Shown here piece after piece: positions 42,845 through 51,052 of a stretch of DNA of 64,000 nucleotides. The notes below the pieces were generated by a model. That model did no database searches and had not been told where the DNA came from. It saw nothing but the letters and a program-made list of their open reading frames with translations. Location of the stretch: positions 22,761-86,760 of the forward strand of contig JAFYVA010000044.1 in NCBI GenBank assembly GCA_017549325.1. Direction: 5' to 3'. A program made the translations under genes and the position numbers. This DNA is from Oscillospiraceae bacterium. Its GTDB lineage: Bacteria > Bacillota_A > Clostridia > Oscillospirales > Oscillospiraceae. The first letter of the stretch is position 1; every line of letters begins with the position of its first letter.

Positions 42845-44458
42845 TTAGCCCCACAGGGAGGTCAGCATGGGGATGACCTGCTTTTTGCGGGACATGACGC
42901 CGGGAAGGAACACGGTGTTGTCCTTGGGTTCCACGGAGAAGGCGTTGCGGATGGCGTCGTCGCTACCCAGATACAGCAGCTTTGTACCCTCCAGCAGCAC
43001 GTCCGTCAGCATCAGCATCACCAGATCGTAGCCGCTCTGCTTCTGCATACGGGACATGGCGGCCATCAGTTCATCCTTGCGCTCCAGTACGCGGTCGGAG
43101 TCGATGCAGGTGATCTGTCCCACACCAAGGCGGTATTCGGCGATGTGGAACTCCTTGAAGTCGCTGCGCAGCAGCTCTTCCACGGGCTTGTTATCGGAGC
43201 TGCCCACAGAGAACAACTCGCGGCCCACATCCTCAAGGGTGACATGGGCGATGCGGGCCATGCGCTCGGCCATGGCGATATCGCGGGGCGTACAGGTGGG
43301 GGATTTGAACATGACCGTATCCGAGAGGATCGCGGCGGCCATCAGTCCGGCCATATTGGGGGAGGGGACGACGCCGCACTCCTGATACATGGTGGCGATG
43401 ATGGTGTTGGTGCTGCCCACCGGCTCGTTGCGGAAATGGATGGGCTGCAGCGTCTGGATATCGGCCAGACGGTGGTGGTCGATGATGGTGCGGATCTCCG
43501 CCTGCTCGATGCCGGGCACTGTCTGAGACAGCTCATTGTGGTCCACCAGCACCACCTGCTTGCGGCGGGGCTTGAGCAGGTGATAGCGGGACAGTGTGCC
43601 CACGACCTGTTCGTTCTCGTCCAGAATGGGATAGCAGCGATAGCGGCTCTTGAGCACCACCTCACGGACATCGTCGATATAGTCATCCAGATGGAAGGAG
43701 ATCAGTTCGCCCGTGGCGCAGGGGCGGGAGATGGGGATCGCCTGATAGATCAGGCGGTGTACGCGGCTGGCATCAAAGGGGGTGGAGATGATGCAGGTTT
43801 TCCCTGCATTTTCCAACCAGCGCTCCTCGATCTCCGTCTGGCAGAGAATGAGGCAGGCCACCTGCATATCCAGTGCGCGGCGGATCATGTCCGGCTGGCT
43901 GCCGCACAGCACGATGCTGTCCTTGCTGTCGAAGAGGAGATGCTCGCAGTTTTGAGGCAGCGCGATGGACACGCTGCCGCTGAGGCTGTCCACGAGATGA
44001 CCGGCTTCGCCGACGATGCGCCCTTCGATGACGCTCAGCAGGTTGAACATGGGAACCTCTTCCACCCTCGGATCGGAGATGGTATTGAGGCTGAATGTAG
44101 CGATGTCGCCGGCGGAGAGCATACCGTAGAGGGTACCGTCATCATTGACTACCGGCAGGGCGGAGATCTTCTGTGCGCGCATGGTTTTCCACGCCCGATC
44201 CATGGTGACGGAAGGGCTGAGGGTAGGGGGACGGTCGAAATCCAGATCCCGCACCTGCGTACGGACATTGTTCAGCGGGCGGGGCGGTTCGAAGCCGAAG
44301 CGCTTGAGCATACGGTTGGTCTCATCGCTGATGGTGCCGAGATGGGCTGCCACATAGCTGTGCTTGCCCAGTGCATTTTTCAGTGCCGCGTAGGACATGG
44401 CTGCGACAATCGAATCGGTATCAGGGTTGCGGTGGCCGGTAACATAGATCTCGTTCAT
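42845..44458 (-). CDS. ppaC: CBS/DRTGG-containing manganese-dependent inorganic pyrophosphatase
   Basis: This 537-residue cytosolic enzyme hydrolyses pyrophosphate. The DHH-family catalytic part is split around regulatory domains. N-terminal GHRNPDTDSI (6-15), then CBS and DRTGG domains (about 70-300, starting RPPTLSPSVTMDRAWKTMR), then LVDHNELSQ, IDHHRL and PNMAGLMAAAILSDTV, and the C-terminal substrate-binding SRKKQ. This is the adenine-nucleotide-regulated form known in Firmicutes. AAAGGAGC precedes ATG 44458; the frame is open 36 codons further upstream without a ribosome site. Confidence 0.94.
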   Translation of the reverse strand: MNEIYVTGHRNPDTDSIVAAMSYAALKNALGKHSYVAAHLGTISDETNRMLKRFGFEPPRPLNNVRTQVRDLDFDRPPTLSPSVTMDRAWKTMRAQKISALPVVNDDGTLYGMLSAGDIATFSLNTISDPRVEEVPMFNLLSVIEGRIVGEAGHLVDSLSGSVSIALPQNCEHLLFDSKDSIVLCGSQPDMIRRALDMQVACLILCQTEIEERWLENAGKTCIISTPFDASRVHRLIYQAIPISRPCATGELISFHLDDYIDDVREVVLKSRYRCYPILDENEQVVGTLSRYHLLKPRRKQVVLVDHNELSQTVPGIEQAEIRTIIDHHRLADIQTLQPIHFRNEPVGSTNTIIATMYQECGVVPSPNMAGLMAAAILSDTVMFKSPTCTPRDIAMAERMARIAHVTLEDVGRELFSVGSSDNKPVEELLRSDFKEFHIAEYRLGVGQITCIDSDRVLERKDELMAAMSRMQKQSGYDLVMLMLTDVLLEGTKLLYLGSDDAIRNAFSVEPKDNTVFLPGVMSRKKQVIPMLTSLWG

Positions 44459-44559
44459 GGCAAAGCGCTCCTTTTCCGTAGGGTTAAGCTTGATGGCAAC
44501 ATTATAATCCCAACTGCCTTGGCAGGTCAACCGAGGAAAATATTTTTTAACGAATTCCC

Positions 44560-44588
44560 TTGACAAATCCGGTTCTTTCCTGTATTCT
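44560..44588 (+). promoter_or_regulatory. feoA promoter
   Basis: TTGACA (44560-44565), exactly 17 bases, TATTCT (44583-44588); a strong sigma-A match. Confidence 0.85.
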
Positions 44589-44593
44589 ATAAA

Positions 44594-44613
44594 CAGTTAG
44601 CAGGCGCTAACTG
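44594..44613. promoter_or_regulatory. metal-regulator-like operator at the feoA start site
   Basis: CAGTTAGC and its perfect complement GCTAACTG are separated by AGGC, at the predicted transcription start. The GTTAGC/GCTAAC half-sites resemble DtxR/IdeR-type metalloregulator sites. A second copy lies at 44900-44915. Confidence 0.65.
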
Positions 44614-44640
44614 AAATTGAAGTATAAGGAAGGTGTGACA

Positions 44641-44853
44641 ATGGATCTGCGAAGTGCACGCGAGGGCGTGGAGTATATCATCCGTTCTGTTGCCACCGGT
44701 GACAGTGAGCTGGAGTCGTTCCTGTTCTCGCTGGGCTGCTACAGCGGCGAGCCGATAACGGTGATCGCACAGAGGAAGAGCAGTTGTATCGTAGCCGTCA
44801 AGGACGGCCGCTACAGCATCGACAAGCAACTGGCCGGAGCCATCGGTATTTGA
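44641..44853 (+). CDS. feoA: ferrous iron transport protein A
   Basis: This 70-residue cytosolic SH3-like protein helps FeoB import ferrous iron. Residues show the FeoA pattern of a beta-barrel with VEYIIRSVATGDSELESFLFSLGCYSGEPITVI and a C-terminal SIDKQLAGAIGI. AAGGAAGGTG precedes ATG 44641. It is followed after 99 bases by feoB; the gap holds a hairpin and a second operator, so feoB may also start its own transcript. Confidence 0.93.
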   Translation: MDLRSAREGVEYIIRSVATGDSELESFLFSLGCYSGEPITVIAQRKSSCIVAVKDGRYSIDKQLAGAIGI

Positions 44854-44899
44854 AATACACAGGAATCAGCGGTGCGCCGCTGTATTTCTTACCTCGGTG

Positions 44900-44915
44900 G
44901 TTAGCCTATGCTAAC
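44900..44915. promoter_or_regulatory. second metal-regulator-like operator, before feoB
   Basis: GTTAGC-CTAT-GCTAAC has the same half-sites and spacing as the operator at 44594-44613. It follows a hairpin (GAAATA...CAGCGG-TGCG-CCGCTG...TATTTC, 44852-44889). Confidence 0.6.
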
Positions 44916-44952
44916 GGAGAATAGAAAGAAAACTCCCAAGGAGGAGATCGTT

Positions 44953-46959
44953 ATGAAAATCGCATTGGCGGGCAATCCCAACAGCGGAAAGACCACCATG
45001 TTCAATGCCCTGACCGGACGCAACGAGCGTGTGGGCAACTGGGCCGGTGTCACTGTGGAAAAGAAGGTGGCACCCATCAAAAAGAATTTGTATCGCGGTG
45101 CGGATCTGCTGGCGGTGGATCTGCCCGGCGCCTATTCCATGACACCCTTTACGGTGGAGGAGAGTGTGACCGCCACATTTATCAACGAGGCCAATCCCGA
45201 TGCCATCATCAACATCGTCGATGCCACCAACCTCAGCCGGAGCCTCTTTTTCACCACGCAGCTGATGGAACTGGGCATCCCCGTGGTGGTGGCGCTCAAT
45301 AAGAGCGATGTGAACGAGAAGCGCGAGACGGCGATCGATGTTGCGGCGCTCTCTTCTGCGTTGCACTGCCCCGTGGTGGAGACGGTTTCCACCGATGCCG
45401 GCGACGACGGCCTGCGTCAGGTGGTGGCCGCCGCTGTGGCGCGTGTAGGGGAGAAGCAGGTGGCTCCGTATCAGGCTGTTGAGCAGGAGATCACTGATAA
45501 AGAAACGGCCGAGCAGGCAGACCGCGCCCGTTTTGGCTTTGTCAATGCACTGGTCGCCCGCGTGGAGCACCGTAAGGTGCGCAGTCATGTCCGTACCCGG
45601 CAGGATGCGCTGGACGATGTGCTGACCAGCAGATGGGCCGGTATTCCCATCTTCGCTGTGGTGATGTTTCTGGTGTTCCAGCTCTCTCAGGCGTGGGTCG
45701 GCCCCTGGCTGGCCGATGCGCTGGTGGGTTGGCTGGAGGCAGGACAGGAGGCGCTGCGCGGCCTTGTCAGCGGTGCATCCGACATCGTGCAGGCGCTGCT
45801 GATCGACGGTGTCGTGGGCGGCGTTATCGCTGTGGTGGGATTCCTTCCGCTGGTGATGGTGATGTACTTCCTCATGGCGTTGCTGGAGGACTGCGGTTAC
45901 ATGGCCCGCGTCAGTGTGGTGCTGGACCCCATCTTCAAGAAGGTGGGCCTCTCCGGCAAGTCCGTCATCCCCTTCGTCATCGGAACCGGCTGCGCCATCC
46001 CCGGTGTCATGGCCTGCCGCACCATCCGCAACGAGCGGGAGCGCCGTGCTACGGCCATGCTGGCACCCTTTATGCCCTGCGGTGCCAAGCTGCCGGTCAT
46101 TGCCCTGTTTGCCGGTGCGTTTTTTGAGGATGCCGGCTGGGTAGGTACGCTGATGTATTTCTGCGGCATCGTGCTGATCTTCTTTGGCGCGCTGCTGATT
46201 AACTGCATCACCGGCTCCCGCTTTGCCAAGTCCTATTTCATCATCGAACTGCCGGAGTACAAAGTGCCCAGCTTCAAGCGTGCGTTCCTGTCTATGTGCT
46301 CCCGCGGCTGGACCTTTATCGTCAAGGCTTTCACTGTCATCCTGCTGTGCAACACGGTGGTGCAGGTGATGCAGAGCTTCAACTGGAATTTCCAGCCTAT
46401 TGCCGAGGGTGCGGAGAACACCTCCATTCTGGCCTCCGTGGCCATGCCCTTTGCCTATGTGCTGATCCCCATCGTGGGCTACCACGCATGGCAGCTGGCA
46501 GCGGCCGCCGTCACCGGCTTTATCGCCAAGGAGAATGTGGTGGGTACGCTGGCGGTGTGCTATGGCCTGTCGGGTATGTTCGACCTTGAAGAGCTGTCCA
46601 TGCTGGAAGGTGCCGGTGTGGAAGTGGCTGCGGCATTTGGCCTGACCAAGGCTGCGGCGCTGGCCTATCTGATGTTCAACCTCTTCACGCCCCCCTGTTT
46701 TGCTGCCATCGGCGCCATGAACTCCGAGATGAAGAGCGCCAAATGGCTCTGGAGCGGTATCGCCCTCCAGTTTTCCATCGGCTTCACGGTGGCATTTGCG
46801 GTCTACCAGATCGGTACACTGCTGACAGCGGGCACGATGGGTGCGGCCTTTGTGCCGGGCCTCGCCGTGGTGGCGGTGATCGCGGCCATCGTGGCAGTGC
46901 TCATCGTTCGCGCCAACCGCACGGCTGACAGAACTGCCCGTGTATTTGTGAAAGAATAA
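44953..46959 (+). CDS. feoB: ferrous iron transport protein B
   Basis: This 668-residue GTP-dependent Fe(II) importer of the membrane has the usual two parts. An N-terminal G domain (1-160) has GNPNSGKTTMFNALTG, VDLPGAYSMTPFTVEE and NKSD, plus a helical spacer. Eight to ten helices follow from about 230, with the gate motifs VIGTGCAIPGVMACR and MPCGAKLPVIALFAG (the latter with the conserved Cys). GAGGAGATCGTT precedes ATG 44953; an upstream ATG lies inside the operator. A FeoB-associated small gene follows 12 bases later. Confidence 0.97.
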   Translation: MKIALAGNPNSGKTTMFNALTGRNERVGNWAGVTVEKKVAPIKKNLYRGADLLAVDLPGAYSMTPFTVEESVTATFINEANPDAIINIVDATNLSRSLFFTTQLMELGIPVVVALNKSDVNEKRETAIDVAALSSALHCPVVETVSTDAGDDGLRQVVAAAVARVGEKQVAPYQAVEQEITDKETAEQADRARFGFVNALVARVEHRKVRSHVRTRQDALDDVLTSRWAGIPIFAVVMFLVFQLSQAWVGPWLADALVGWLEAGQEALRGLVSGASDIVQALLIDGVVGGVIAVVGFLPLVMVMYFLMALLEDCGYMARVSVVLDPIFKKVGLSGKSVIPFVIGTGCAIPGVMACRTIRNERERRATAMLAPFMPCGAKLPVIALFAGAFFEDAGWVGTLMYFCGIVLIFFGALLINCITGSRFAKSYFIIELPEYKVPSFKRAFLSMCSRGWTFIVKAFTVILLCNTVVQVMQSFNWNFQPIAEGAENTSILASVAMPFAYVLIPIVGYHAWQLAAAAVTGFIAKENVVGTLAVCYGLSGMFDLEELSMLEGAGVEVAAAFGLTKAAALAYLMFNLFTPPCFAAIGAMNSEMKSAKWLWSGIALQFSIGFTVAFAVYQIGTLLTAGTMGAAFVPGLAVVAVIAAIVAVLIVRANRTADRTARVFVKE

Positions 46960-46971
46960 GGAGAATCGACT

Positions 46972-47133
46972 ATGACGGATATCATTGTGATCGCCGCCGT
47001 GGTGGTGATCGCCGCACTGGCTGCCGGATACGTCATCCGCGCCAAGCGTCGCGGCAAGAAGTGTATCGGCTGCCCCGAGGGCGGCTCCTGCAGCGGCAGC
47101 TGTGCAGGCTGCGACTGCGAAAAAAGACATTGA
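46972..47133 (+). CDS. FeoB-associated Cys-rich membrane protein
   Basis: A 53-residue protein encoded right after feoB: one N-terminal transmembrane helix (about 4-22, IIVIAAVVVIAALAAGYV), then basic RAKRRGKK and a Cys-rich tail, CIGCPEGGSCSGSCAGCDCE, with six Cys. This matches the small FeoB-associated family (PF12669), thought to help FeoB or handle iron. TAAGGAG precedes the ATG. A terminator follows after a short gap. Confidence 0.9.
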   Translation: MTDIIVIAAVVVIAALAAGYVIRAKRRGKKCIGCPEGGSCSGSCAGCDCEKRH

Positions 47134-47172
47134 GTGATACACTCCGTGTATTGTTTGTGTTGTTTTCTGATG

Positions 47173-47207
47173 AAAAAGACCGTTTTCCGAAAGGAGACGG
47201 TCTTTTT
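47173..47207. terminator. terminator after the feo operon
   Basis: AAAAAGACCGT pairs with ACGGTCTTTTT around a 13-base loop. Confidence 0.85.
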
Positions 47208-47313
47208 CTGCGGATTTCGTACGGATTTGCATGAGATTTCTCTTTACAGAGCAGATTTTATCGGATATAATAATGCAGTTAATGAAGAAAACGCGAAAAG
47301 GAGAACGATCACG

Positions 47314-48435
47314 ATGGCCGTTATTGAATACGACGAGTATAGACAGAAACTGCTGGCTCTTGAGCCCATGCTGGGCGAGCTGGAGAAGGCGCTGGGTATT
47401 GCCAAGGCCCGCGAGGAGTACGAGGCACTGCAGAAGGAGACGGAGGCCGAGGGCTTCTGGAACAACCTTGAGCGCAGCCAGACCGTCAGCCGCCAGCTCA
47501 AGCGTCTGGAGAACAAGATCAAGAAGCATGACCGCCTTGTCTCCGACTGGGAGGATTGCCTGACTCTGTGCGAGATGGCACAGGAGGAGGACGATGCCTC
47601 CTTGCTGCCCGATGTCACCGAGGGCTATGAGACGCTGGAGAAGGAGATGAACGAGCGCCGCCTCGCCGCCCTGCTCAGCGGTGAGTACGACTCCAACAAC
47701 GCCATTCTCACCTTCCATGCCGGTGCCGGCGGTACCGAGGCACAGGACTGGACCGAGATGCTCTACCGTATGTATACCCGCTGGGCCGAGCGCCACGGCT
47801 ATACCTATCAGGTGCTGGACTACGAAGCCGGTGAAGAAGCGGGCATCAAGTCTGCCACCATCTCCATCGAGGGCGAGAATGCTTACGGCTACCTCAAGAG
47901 CGAGAACGGCGTTCACCGTCTGGTGCGCGTCAGCCCCTTCGATGCCAACGCCCGCCGCCAGACCAGCTTTGCCGCGCTGGAGGTCATGCCCGAGATGGAC
48001 GATGACAGCGAGATCGAGATCCGTCCCGACGAGATCGAGATGCAGGCCTGCCGTTCCTCCGGTGCCGGCGGCCAGCACATCAACAAGACCTCCTCTGCTG
48101 TGCGTCTGACCCACCTGCCCACCGGCATCGTGGTGTTCTGCCAGACCGAGCGCAGCCAGTTCCAGAACCGCGACAACGCCATCAAGATGCTCAAGGCCAA
48201 GCTGGCTGAGCTGAAGCTGCAGCAGCAGGCTGAGAAGATCAGCGACATCAAGGGTGTCCAGATGAAGATCGAGTGGGGCAGCCAGATCCGCTCCTACGTC
48301 TTTATGCCCTACACCCTGGCCAAGGATACCCGTACCGGCTACGAGATGGGCAACATCCAGGCTGTGATGGACGGCGATATCGACGGTTTCATCAACGCCT
48401 ACCTGTCCATGAAGGCCAACGGCGAACTGAAGTAA
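47314..48435 (+). CDS. prfB: peptide chain release factor 2, without programmed frameshift
   Basis: This 373-residue factor ends translation at UGA and UAA. The stop-codon-reading tripeptide SPF lies in RVSPFDANARRQTSF, and the catalytic GGQ in SSGAGGQHINKTSSAV. The N-terminal helical domain has the usual length. Unlike most prfB genes there is no in-frame UGA near codon 25 and no CUU-UGA slippery site: the whole protein is one uninterrupted frame from ATG 47314, which AAAGGAG precedes. A terminator follows immediately. Confidence 0.96.
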   Translation: MAVIEYDEYRQKLLALEPMLGELEKALGIAKAREEYEALQKETEAEGFWNNLERSQTVSRQLKRLENKIKKHDRLVSDWEDCLTLCEMAQEEDDASLLPDVTEGYETLEKEMNERRLAALLSGEYDSNNAILTFHAGAGGTEAQDWTEMLYRMYTRWAERHGYTYQVLDYEAGEEAGIKSATISIEGENAYGYLKSENGVHRLVRVSPFDANARRQTSFAALEVMPEMDDDSEIEIRPDEIEMQACRSSGAGGQHINKTSSAVRLTHLPTGIVVFCQTERSQFQNRDNAIKMLKAKLAELKLQQQAEKISDIKGVQMKIEWGSQIRSYVFMPYTLAKDTRTGYEMGNIQAVMDGDIDGFINAYLSMKANGELK

Positions 48436-48439
48436 AATC

Positions 48440-48478
48440 AAAAAAGAACCTGTCCATTTTGTGGACAGGTTCTTTTTT
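48440..48478. terminator. terminator after prfB
   Basis: AAAAAAGAACCTGTCCA pairs with TGGACAGGTTCTTTTTT around TTTTG. Confidence 0.95.
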
Positions 48479-48480
48479 GA

Positions 48481-48649
48481 CTTTAGAGGGCTGCGGGCTG
48501 CTGCAGCGCACTCGCTGCGCTCGCGCGTTTGCAGACCGAGATGTGTTTTCGCCCACGCACATGTCCCCCAAGGGGACTTCCGTTGGGCGTCGCGGGCGAA
48601 AACGATTAGAGTTCTTTCGTCGCTGCGGCGACGAAACTCTGCGAGGCTT
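48481..48649. repeat. hairpin-rich intergenic element after prfB
   Basis: Three strong stems are packed into a gene-free stretch. GCAGCG/CGCTGC (48503-48518) is first. TTTTCGCCC (48546-48554) pairs with GGGCGAAAA (48594-48602) and encloses GTCCCC/GGGGAC (48563-48577). TTTCGTCGC/GCGACGAAA (48615-48636) is extended by AGAG/CTCT. It lies between two convergent genes, after the prfB terminator. It looks like a mobile or dispersed structured repeat, or an RNA element. Copies elsewhere in the genome cannot be checked here. Confidence 0.5.
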
Positions 48650-49606
48650 TTACTGGCTTTCGCTGTCGGCTTTTGCCTTCTTCTTCAAGCGGAAGATAGG
48701 CTTGCCGTTTTTGCGGCGGCGGACGGTGCGGATCACCACGATGACGATCACGATGATGAGCGCCACCCAGAACCAGCTGTAGGCCAGCCAGACGGCGAAG
48801 TTCTGCGCGGTGCGGCCAATGGACTTAAGACCGCTCAGGAACGATTCGCCCAGCCGATCACCGAAGGTGACGGGAGCCTGTCCCTGTCCGGAGAGTTCAT
48901 AGACCTCGCTCAGAGACATATACACCGTGGCGTAATCCACCAGAGAATCGTAGGTACGGAGCGTACCGGTGAGATTTTCGATGGTCCACTCCGTGTCGGA
49001 AATGGCGCTTTCGATGGTGATGATATCTTCCATGGACTCGGCCTTCGCCAGCAGTTCCTGCAGCCGCTCCAGCTTCGTCTGTGCCGTCACGAGGCGGGAC
49101 TGGGTATCGTAATAGCTCTCGGTGATGTTGTCGGCGCTCTCGTTTTTATAGACGAGGTGGCACAGCGTACCCATCCGGGTGCAGAAGGACTCAAACTTAT
49201 CGGCGGGGATGCGCACCGTGTAGTCGGCGTAGCGGTAGCCGGAGGAGCGGTTGGAGATGCTGCGCTGCTCAAAGTAGCCGCCCATCTCCTTTACCAGTGC
49301 GCTGATGTCGGCATCGGCCTCGTCGAAGGACAGGGTCTGCAGATCCATGTTGGCCCGATAGACCATCTTGGCATCCTTCAGCGCGTTGTCGGTGCCGCCA
49401 CCGGTGGTGGAAGAATAGCTCTCGTAGGCACCGTTCTGCGTCTCGGCCTCTTCCATGGGTGCGGCAAAACCCATCTCCCTGTCTGCGGCAGCATCGTCGC
49501 TGTAGAGCATATCCATGGTGGCGCTTTCCGTAGATACTTTGGCGCCGCAGCCAAAGAGCATGAGCGCCATCATCAGTGCAAGGATCACAGCCAAAACTTT
49601 CTTCAT
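48650..49606 (-). CDS. DUF4349 lipoprotein
   Basis: The 318-residue protein has a lipobox (LFGC, Cys20). A low-complexity acidic region precedes a DUF4349 domain (about 80-260) that starts MVYRANMDLQTLSFDEADADI, with a long coiled-coil part and Tyr-rich strands (DYATVYMSLSEVYE). A C-terminal transmembrane helix (about 278-298) and basic tail follow. So the domain is tethered at both ends of the membrane face. Function of DUF4349 is not established. I use ATG 49606; a TTG six bases upstream is nearer the GGAGG. It follows the serpin gene by 33 bases, suggesting joint transcription. Confidence 0.85.
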   Translation of the reverse strand: MKKVLAVILALMMALMLFGCGAKVSTESATMDMLYSDDAAADREMGFAAPMEEAETQNGAYESYSSTTGGGTDNALKDAKMVYRANMDLQTLSFDEADADISALVKEMGGYFEQRSISNRSSGYRYADYTVRIPADKFESFCTRMGTLCHLVYKNESADNITESYYDTQSRLVTAQTKLERLQELLAKAESMEDIITIESAISDTEWTIENLTGTLRTYDSLVDYATVYMSLSEVYELSGQGQAPVTFGDRLGESFLSGLKSIGRTAQNFAVWLAYSWFWVALIIVIVIVVIRTVRRRKNGKPIFRLKKKAKADSESQ

Positions 49607-49639
49607 CGTCAATTCCTCCTTTTTTCTGCGGTTATTTCA

Positions 49640-50893
49640 TCAATCCATATCGCTCAGGACACCCATGAACAGGGGCGTCATTGAGTTGGTTTCCACGATC
49701 AGATACACGAAGGGGCGGTCGAGAATGATTTCTACGGGCGGCTCTTCCGAGGGGGCGGCAGCGGCATCGTTGACCTCCACCGCCGTGGCGGCTCCGGCTC
49801 TGGTGCCCTGAGGTGTGACGGAGATAGCCGTCTCGTGGAGCACGCGGGAGACGTAGAGGTTGCCCATGGTGGAGCTGCCCATAGCCGTCAGGTCGGCGTT
49901 GTCCTCATGGAACAGGTCGGTCATACCCAAGGCTTTCAGCCCATCACTCAGTTCCATAGAGCAATCGTCCTCAAACTGGGGGATGGCGGCGATCACGTCG
50001 CGATAGCTGTGGTTTTCCAGCGCATCGCGGAGCGCGTCGGCGCTAAGGGAGGCTACATACTCCTGCACGCTCTGTCCCGGAGGAGGCAGCAAGGCGGCAA
50101 AGGCGTAGTCACCGCCGCGGTAGTATTTCAAAAAGCCGCCGGCGTCGTTGCAGGTGATGTAGGTGTGCTCTGCCGAGTGGAGGAAGTCCACCGTCTCGAA
50201 CTCCCCGTCGGCCTCGGTAAACACGCCCTGACGCACCTGTGTCGGCTGATATTTTTCCTGCCACTCCGCCTCAAAGCCAAGGGCGTTCACCAGATAGATG
50301 GCCGCCAGCGGGGAGATCTCGTCCAGGATATCCTCAATCATGCCGTCGGTGTGCTTGTTGACGAAGTTGTTGATGTCACGGACGGTGGACTGGTCAAAAG
50401 GTGCGGCATAGGCGGGGGCATGGTAAAAGTCGGTGATGTTTTGCAAAAACGCCTCGTTCACCGTCAGACGGTCCTCCTCGTCCCGCAGCCAGATGGCGTT
50501 GGCGAGGTGGAGATCCCCCTGATGTTCTTCGGAGGCCTGCATCAGATAGTGGAAAAAGGTGTTCCAATCCGCCACGTTGCCGCGGAGGGCGGTTTCCATC
50601 TGCTCCAGTGTCTCGCCCGATGCGCCGTTCATGGTCATGCCGAGGGCATAGAGGACGGAGAGGGGCGAGATAAGGGCCTCGTCTTCGGTTTGCAGTTGGT
50701 ACTGCAGGAGGGAAAGCCCCACGGCGGTCGCAGCGCCGGAGCCGTTATAACCGGGGGTGGTGTAGCCGATATCCACGCGAACCTTCGCGCCGTGCTGCGC
50801 CGTCAGTTCATGGGACTTGCCGCCTCCGCCGCCGCAGGCGGTGAGACTCAGCACCATCATCAGCGCCAGTGCAAGAGGGAAAAACCGTTTCAT
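49640..50893 (-). CDS. serpin (serine protease inhibitor) lipoprotein
   Basis: The 417 residues have a lipobox (LTAC, Cys20) and a full serpin fold: NVFISPLS-type start (LISPLSVLYALGMTMNGASGE), the breach/shutter parts (YLVNALGFEAEW), and a hinge and reactive loop, QGTRAGAATAVEVNDAAAAP (about 353-372), then the C-terminal DRPFVYLIVE. The hinge matches the inhibitory consensus (Thr at P14, small residues after it). The likely P1 region is Asn-Asp-Ala, suggesting elastase-like or subtilisin-like targets, but this is a guess. It would act on extracellular proteases at the cell surface. GGAGG precedes the ATG. Confidence 0.95.
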   Translation of the reverse strand: MKRFFPLALALMMVLSLTACGGGGGKSHELTAQHGAKVRVDIGYTTPGYNGSGAATAVGLSLLQYQLQTEDEALISPLSVLYALGMTMNGASGETLEQMETALRGNVADWNTFFHYLMQASEEHQGDLHLANAIWLRDEEDRLTVNEAFLQNITDFYHAPAYAAPFDQSTVRDINNFVNKHTDGMIEDILDEISPLAAIYLVNALGFEAEWQEKYQPTQVRQGVFTEADGEFETVDFLHSAEHTYITCNDAGGFLKYYRGGDYAFAALLPPPGQSVQEYVASLSADALRDALENHSYRDVIAAIPQFEDDCSMELSDGLKALGMTDLFHEDNADLTAMGSSTMGNLYVSRVLHETAISVTPQGTRAGAATAVEVNDAAAAPSEEPPVEIILDRPFVYLIVETNSMTPLFMGVLSDMD

Positions 50894-50997
50894 CCTGTAC
50901 CTCCTTTTTTCTGCGGTGTACTATCCGTTTGGTCAGTTACTTACTCGTTAGACGGCGCGGGAAGGGGAGAGGTTCCCGTGAATGTGAAAAATTTTCC

Positions 50998-51026
50998 GCA
51001 TAGCGTCCTTTTTGTCTGCATACAGT
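50998..51026 (+). promoter_or_regulatory. candidate sigma-E promoter of spoIIID
   Basis: CATACAGT (51019-51026) matches the sigma-E -10 consensus CATACAnT. GCATAGC 14 bases upstream (50998-51004) is a partial -35. spoIIID is sigma-E dependent in studied spore formers. Confidence 0.5.
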
Positions 51027-51052
51027 GAAACGGCGAAAAGGAGTGGTGGAGA

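Noticed and set aside
47260..47400. A frameshifted RF2 start upstream of 47314
   Set aside because: No CUU-UGA site or second in-frame start with a ribosome site is present; the single frame is sufficient.
44911..48441. A 1176-residue open frame antisense to feoB and prfB
   Set aside because: Same artefact; it crosses two terminators and has no recognisable domain.
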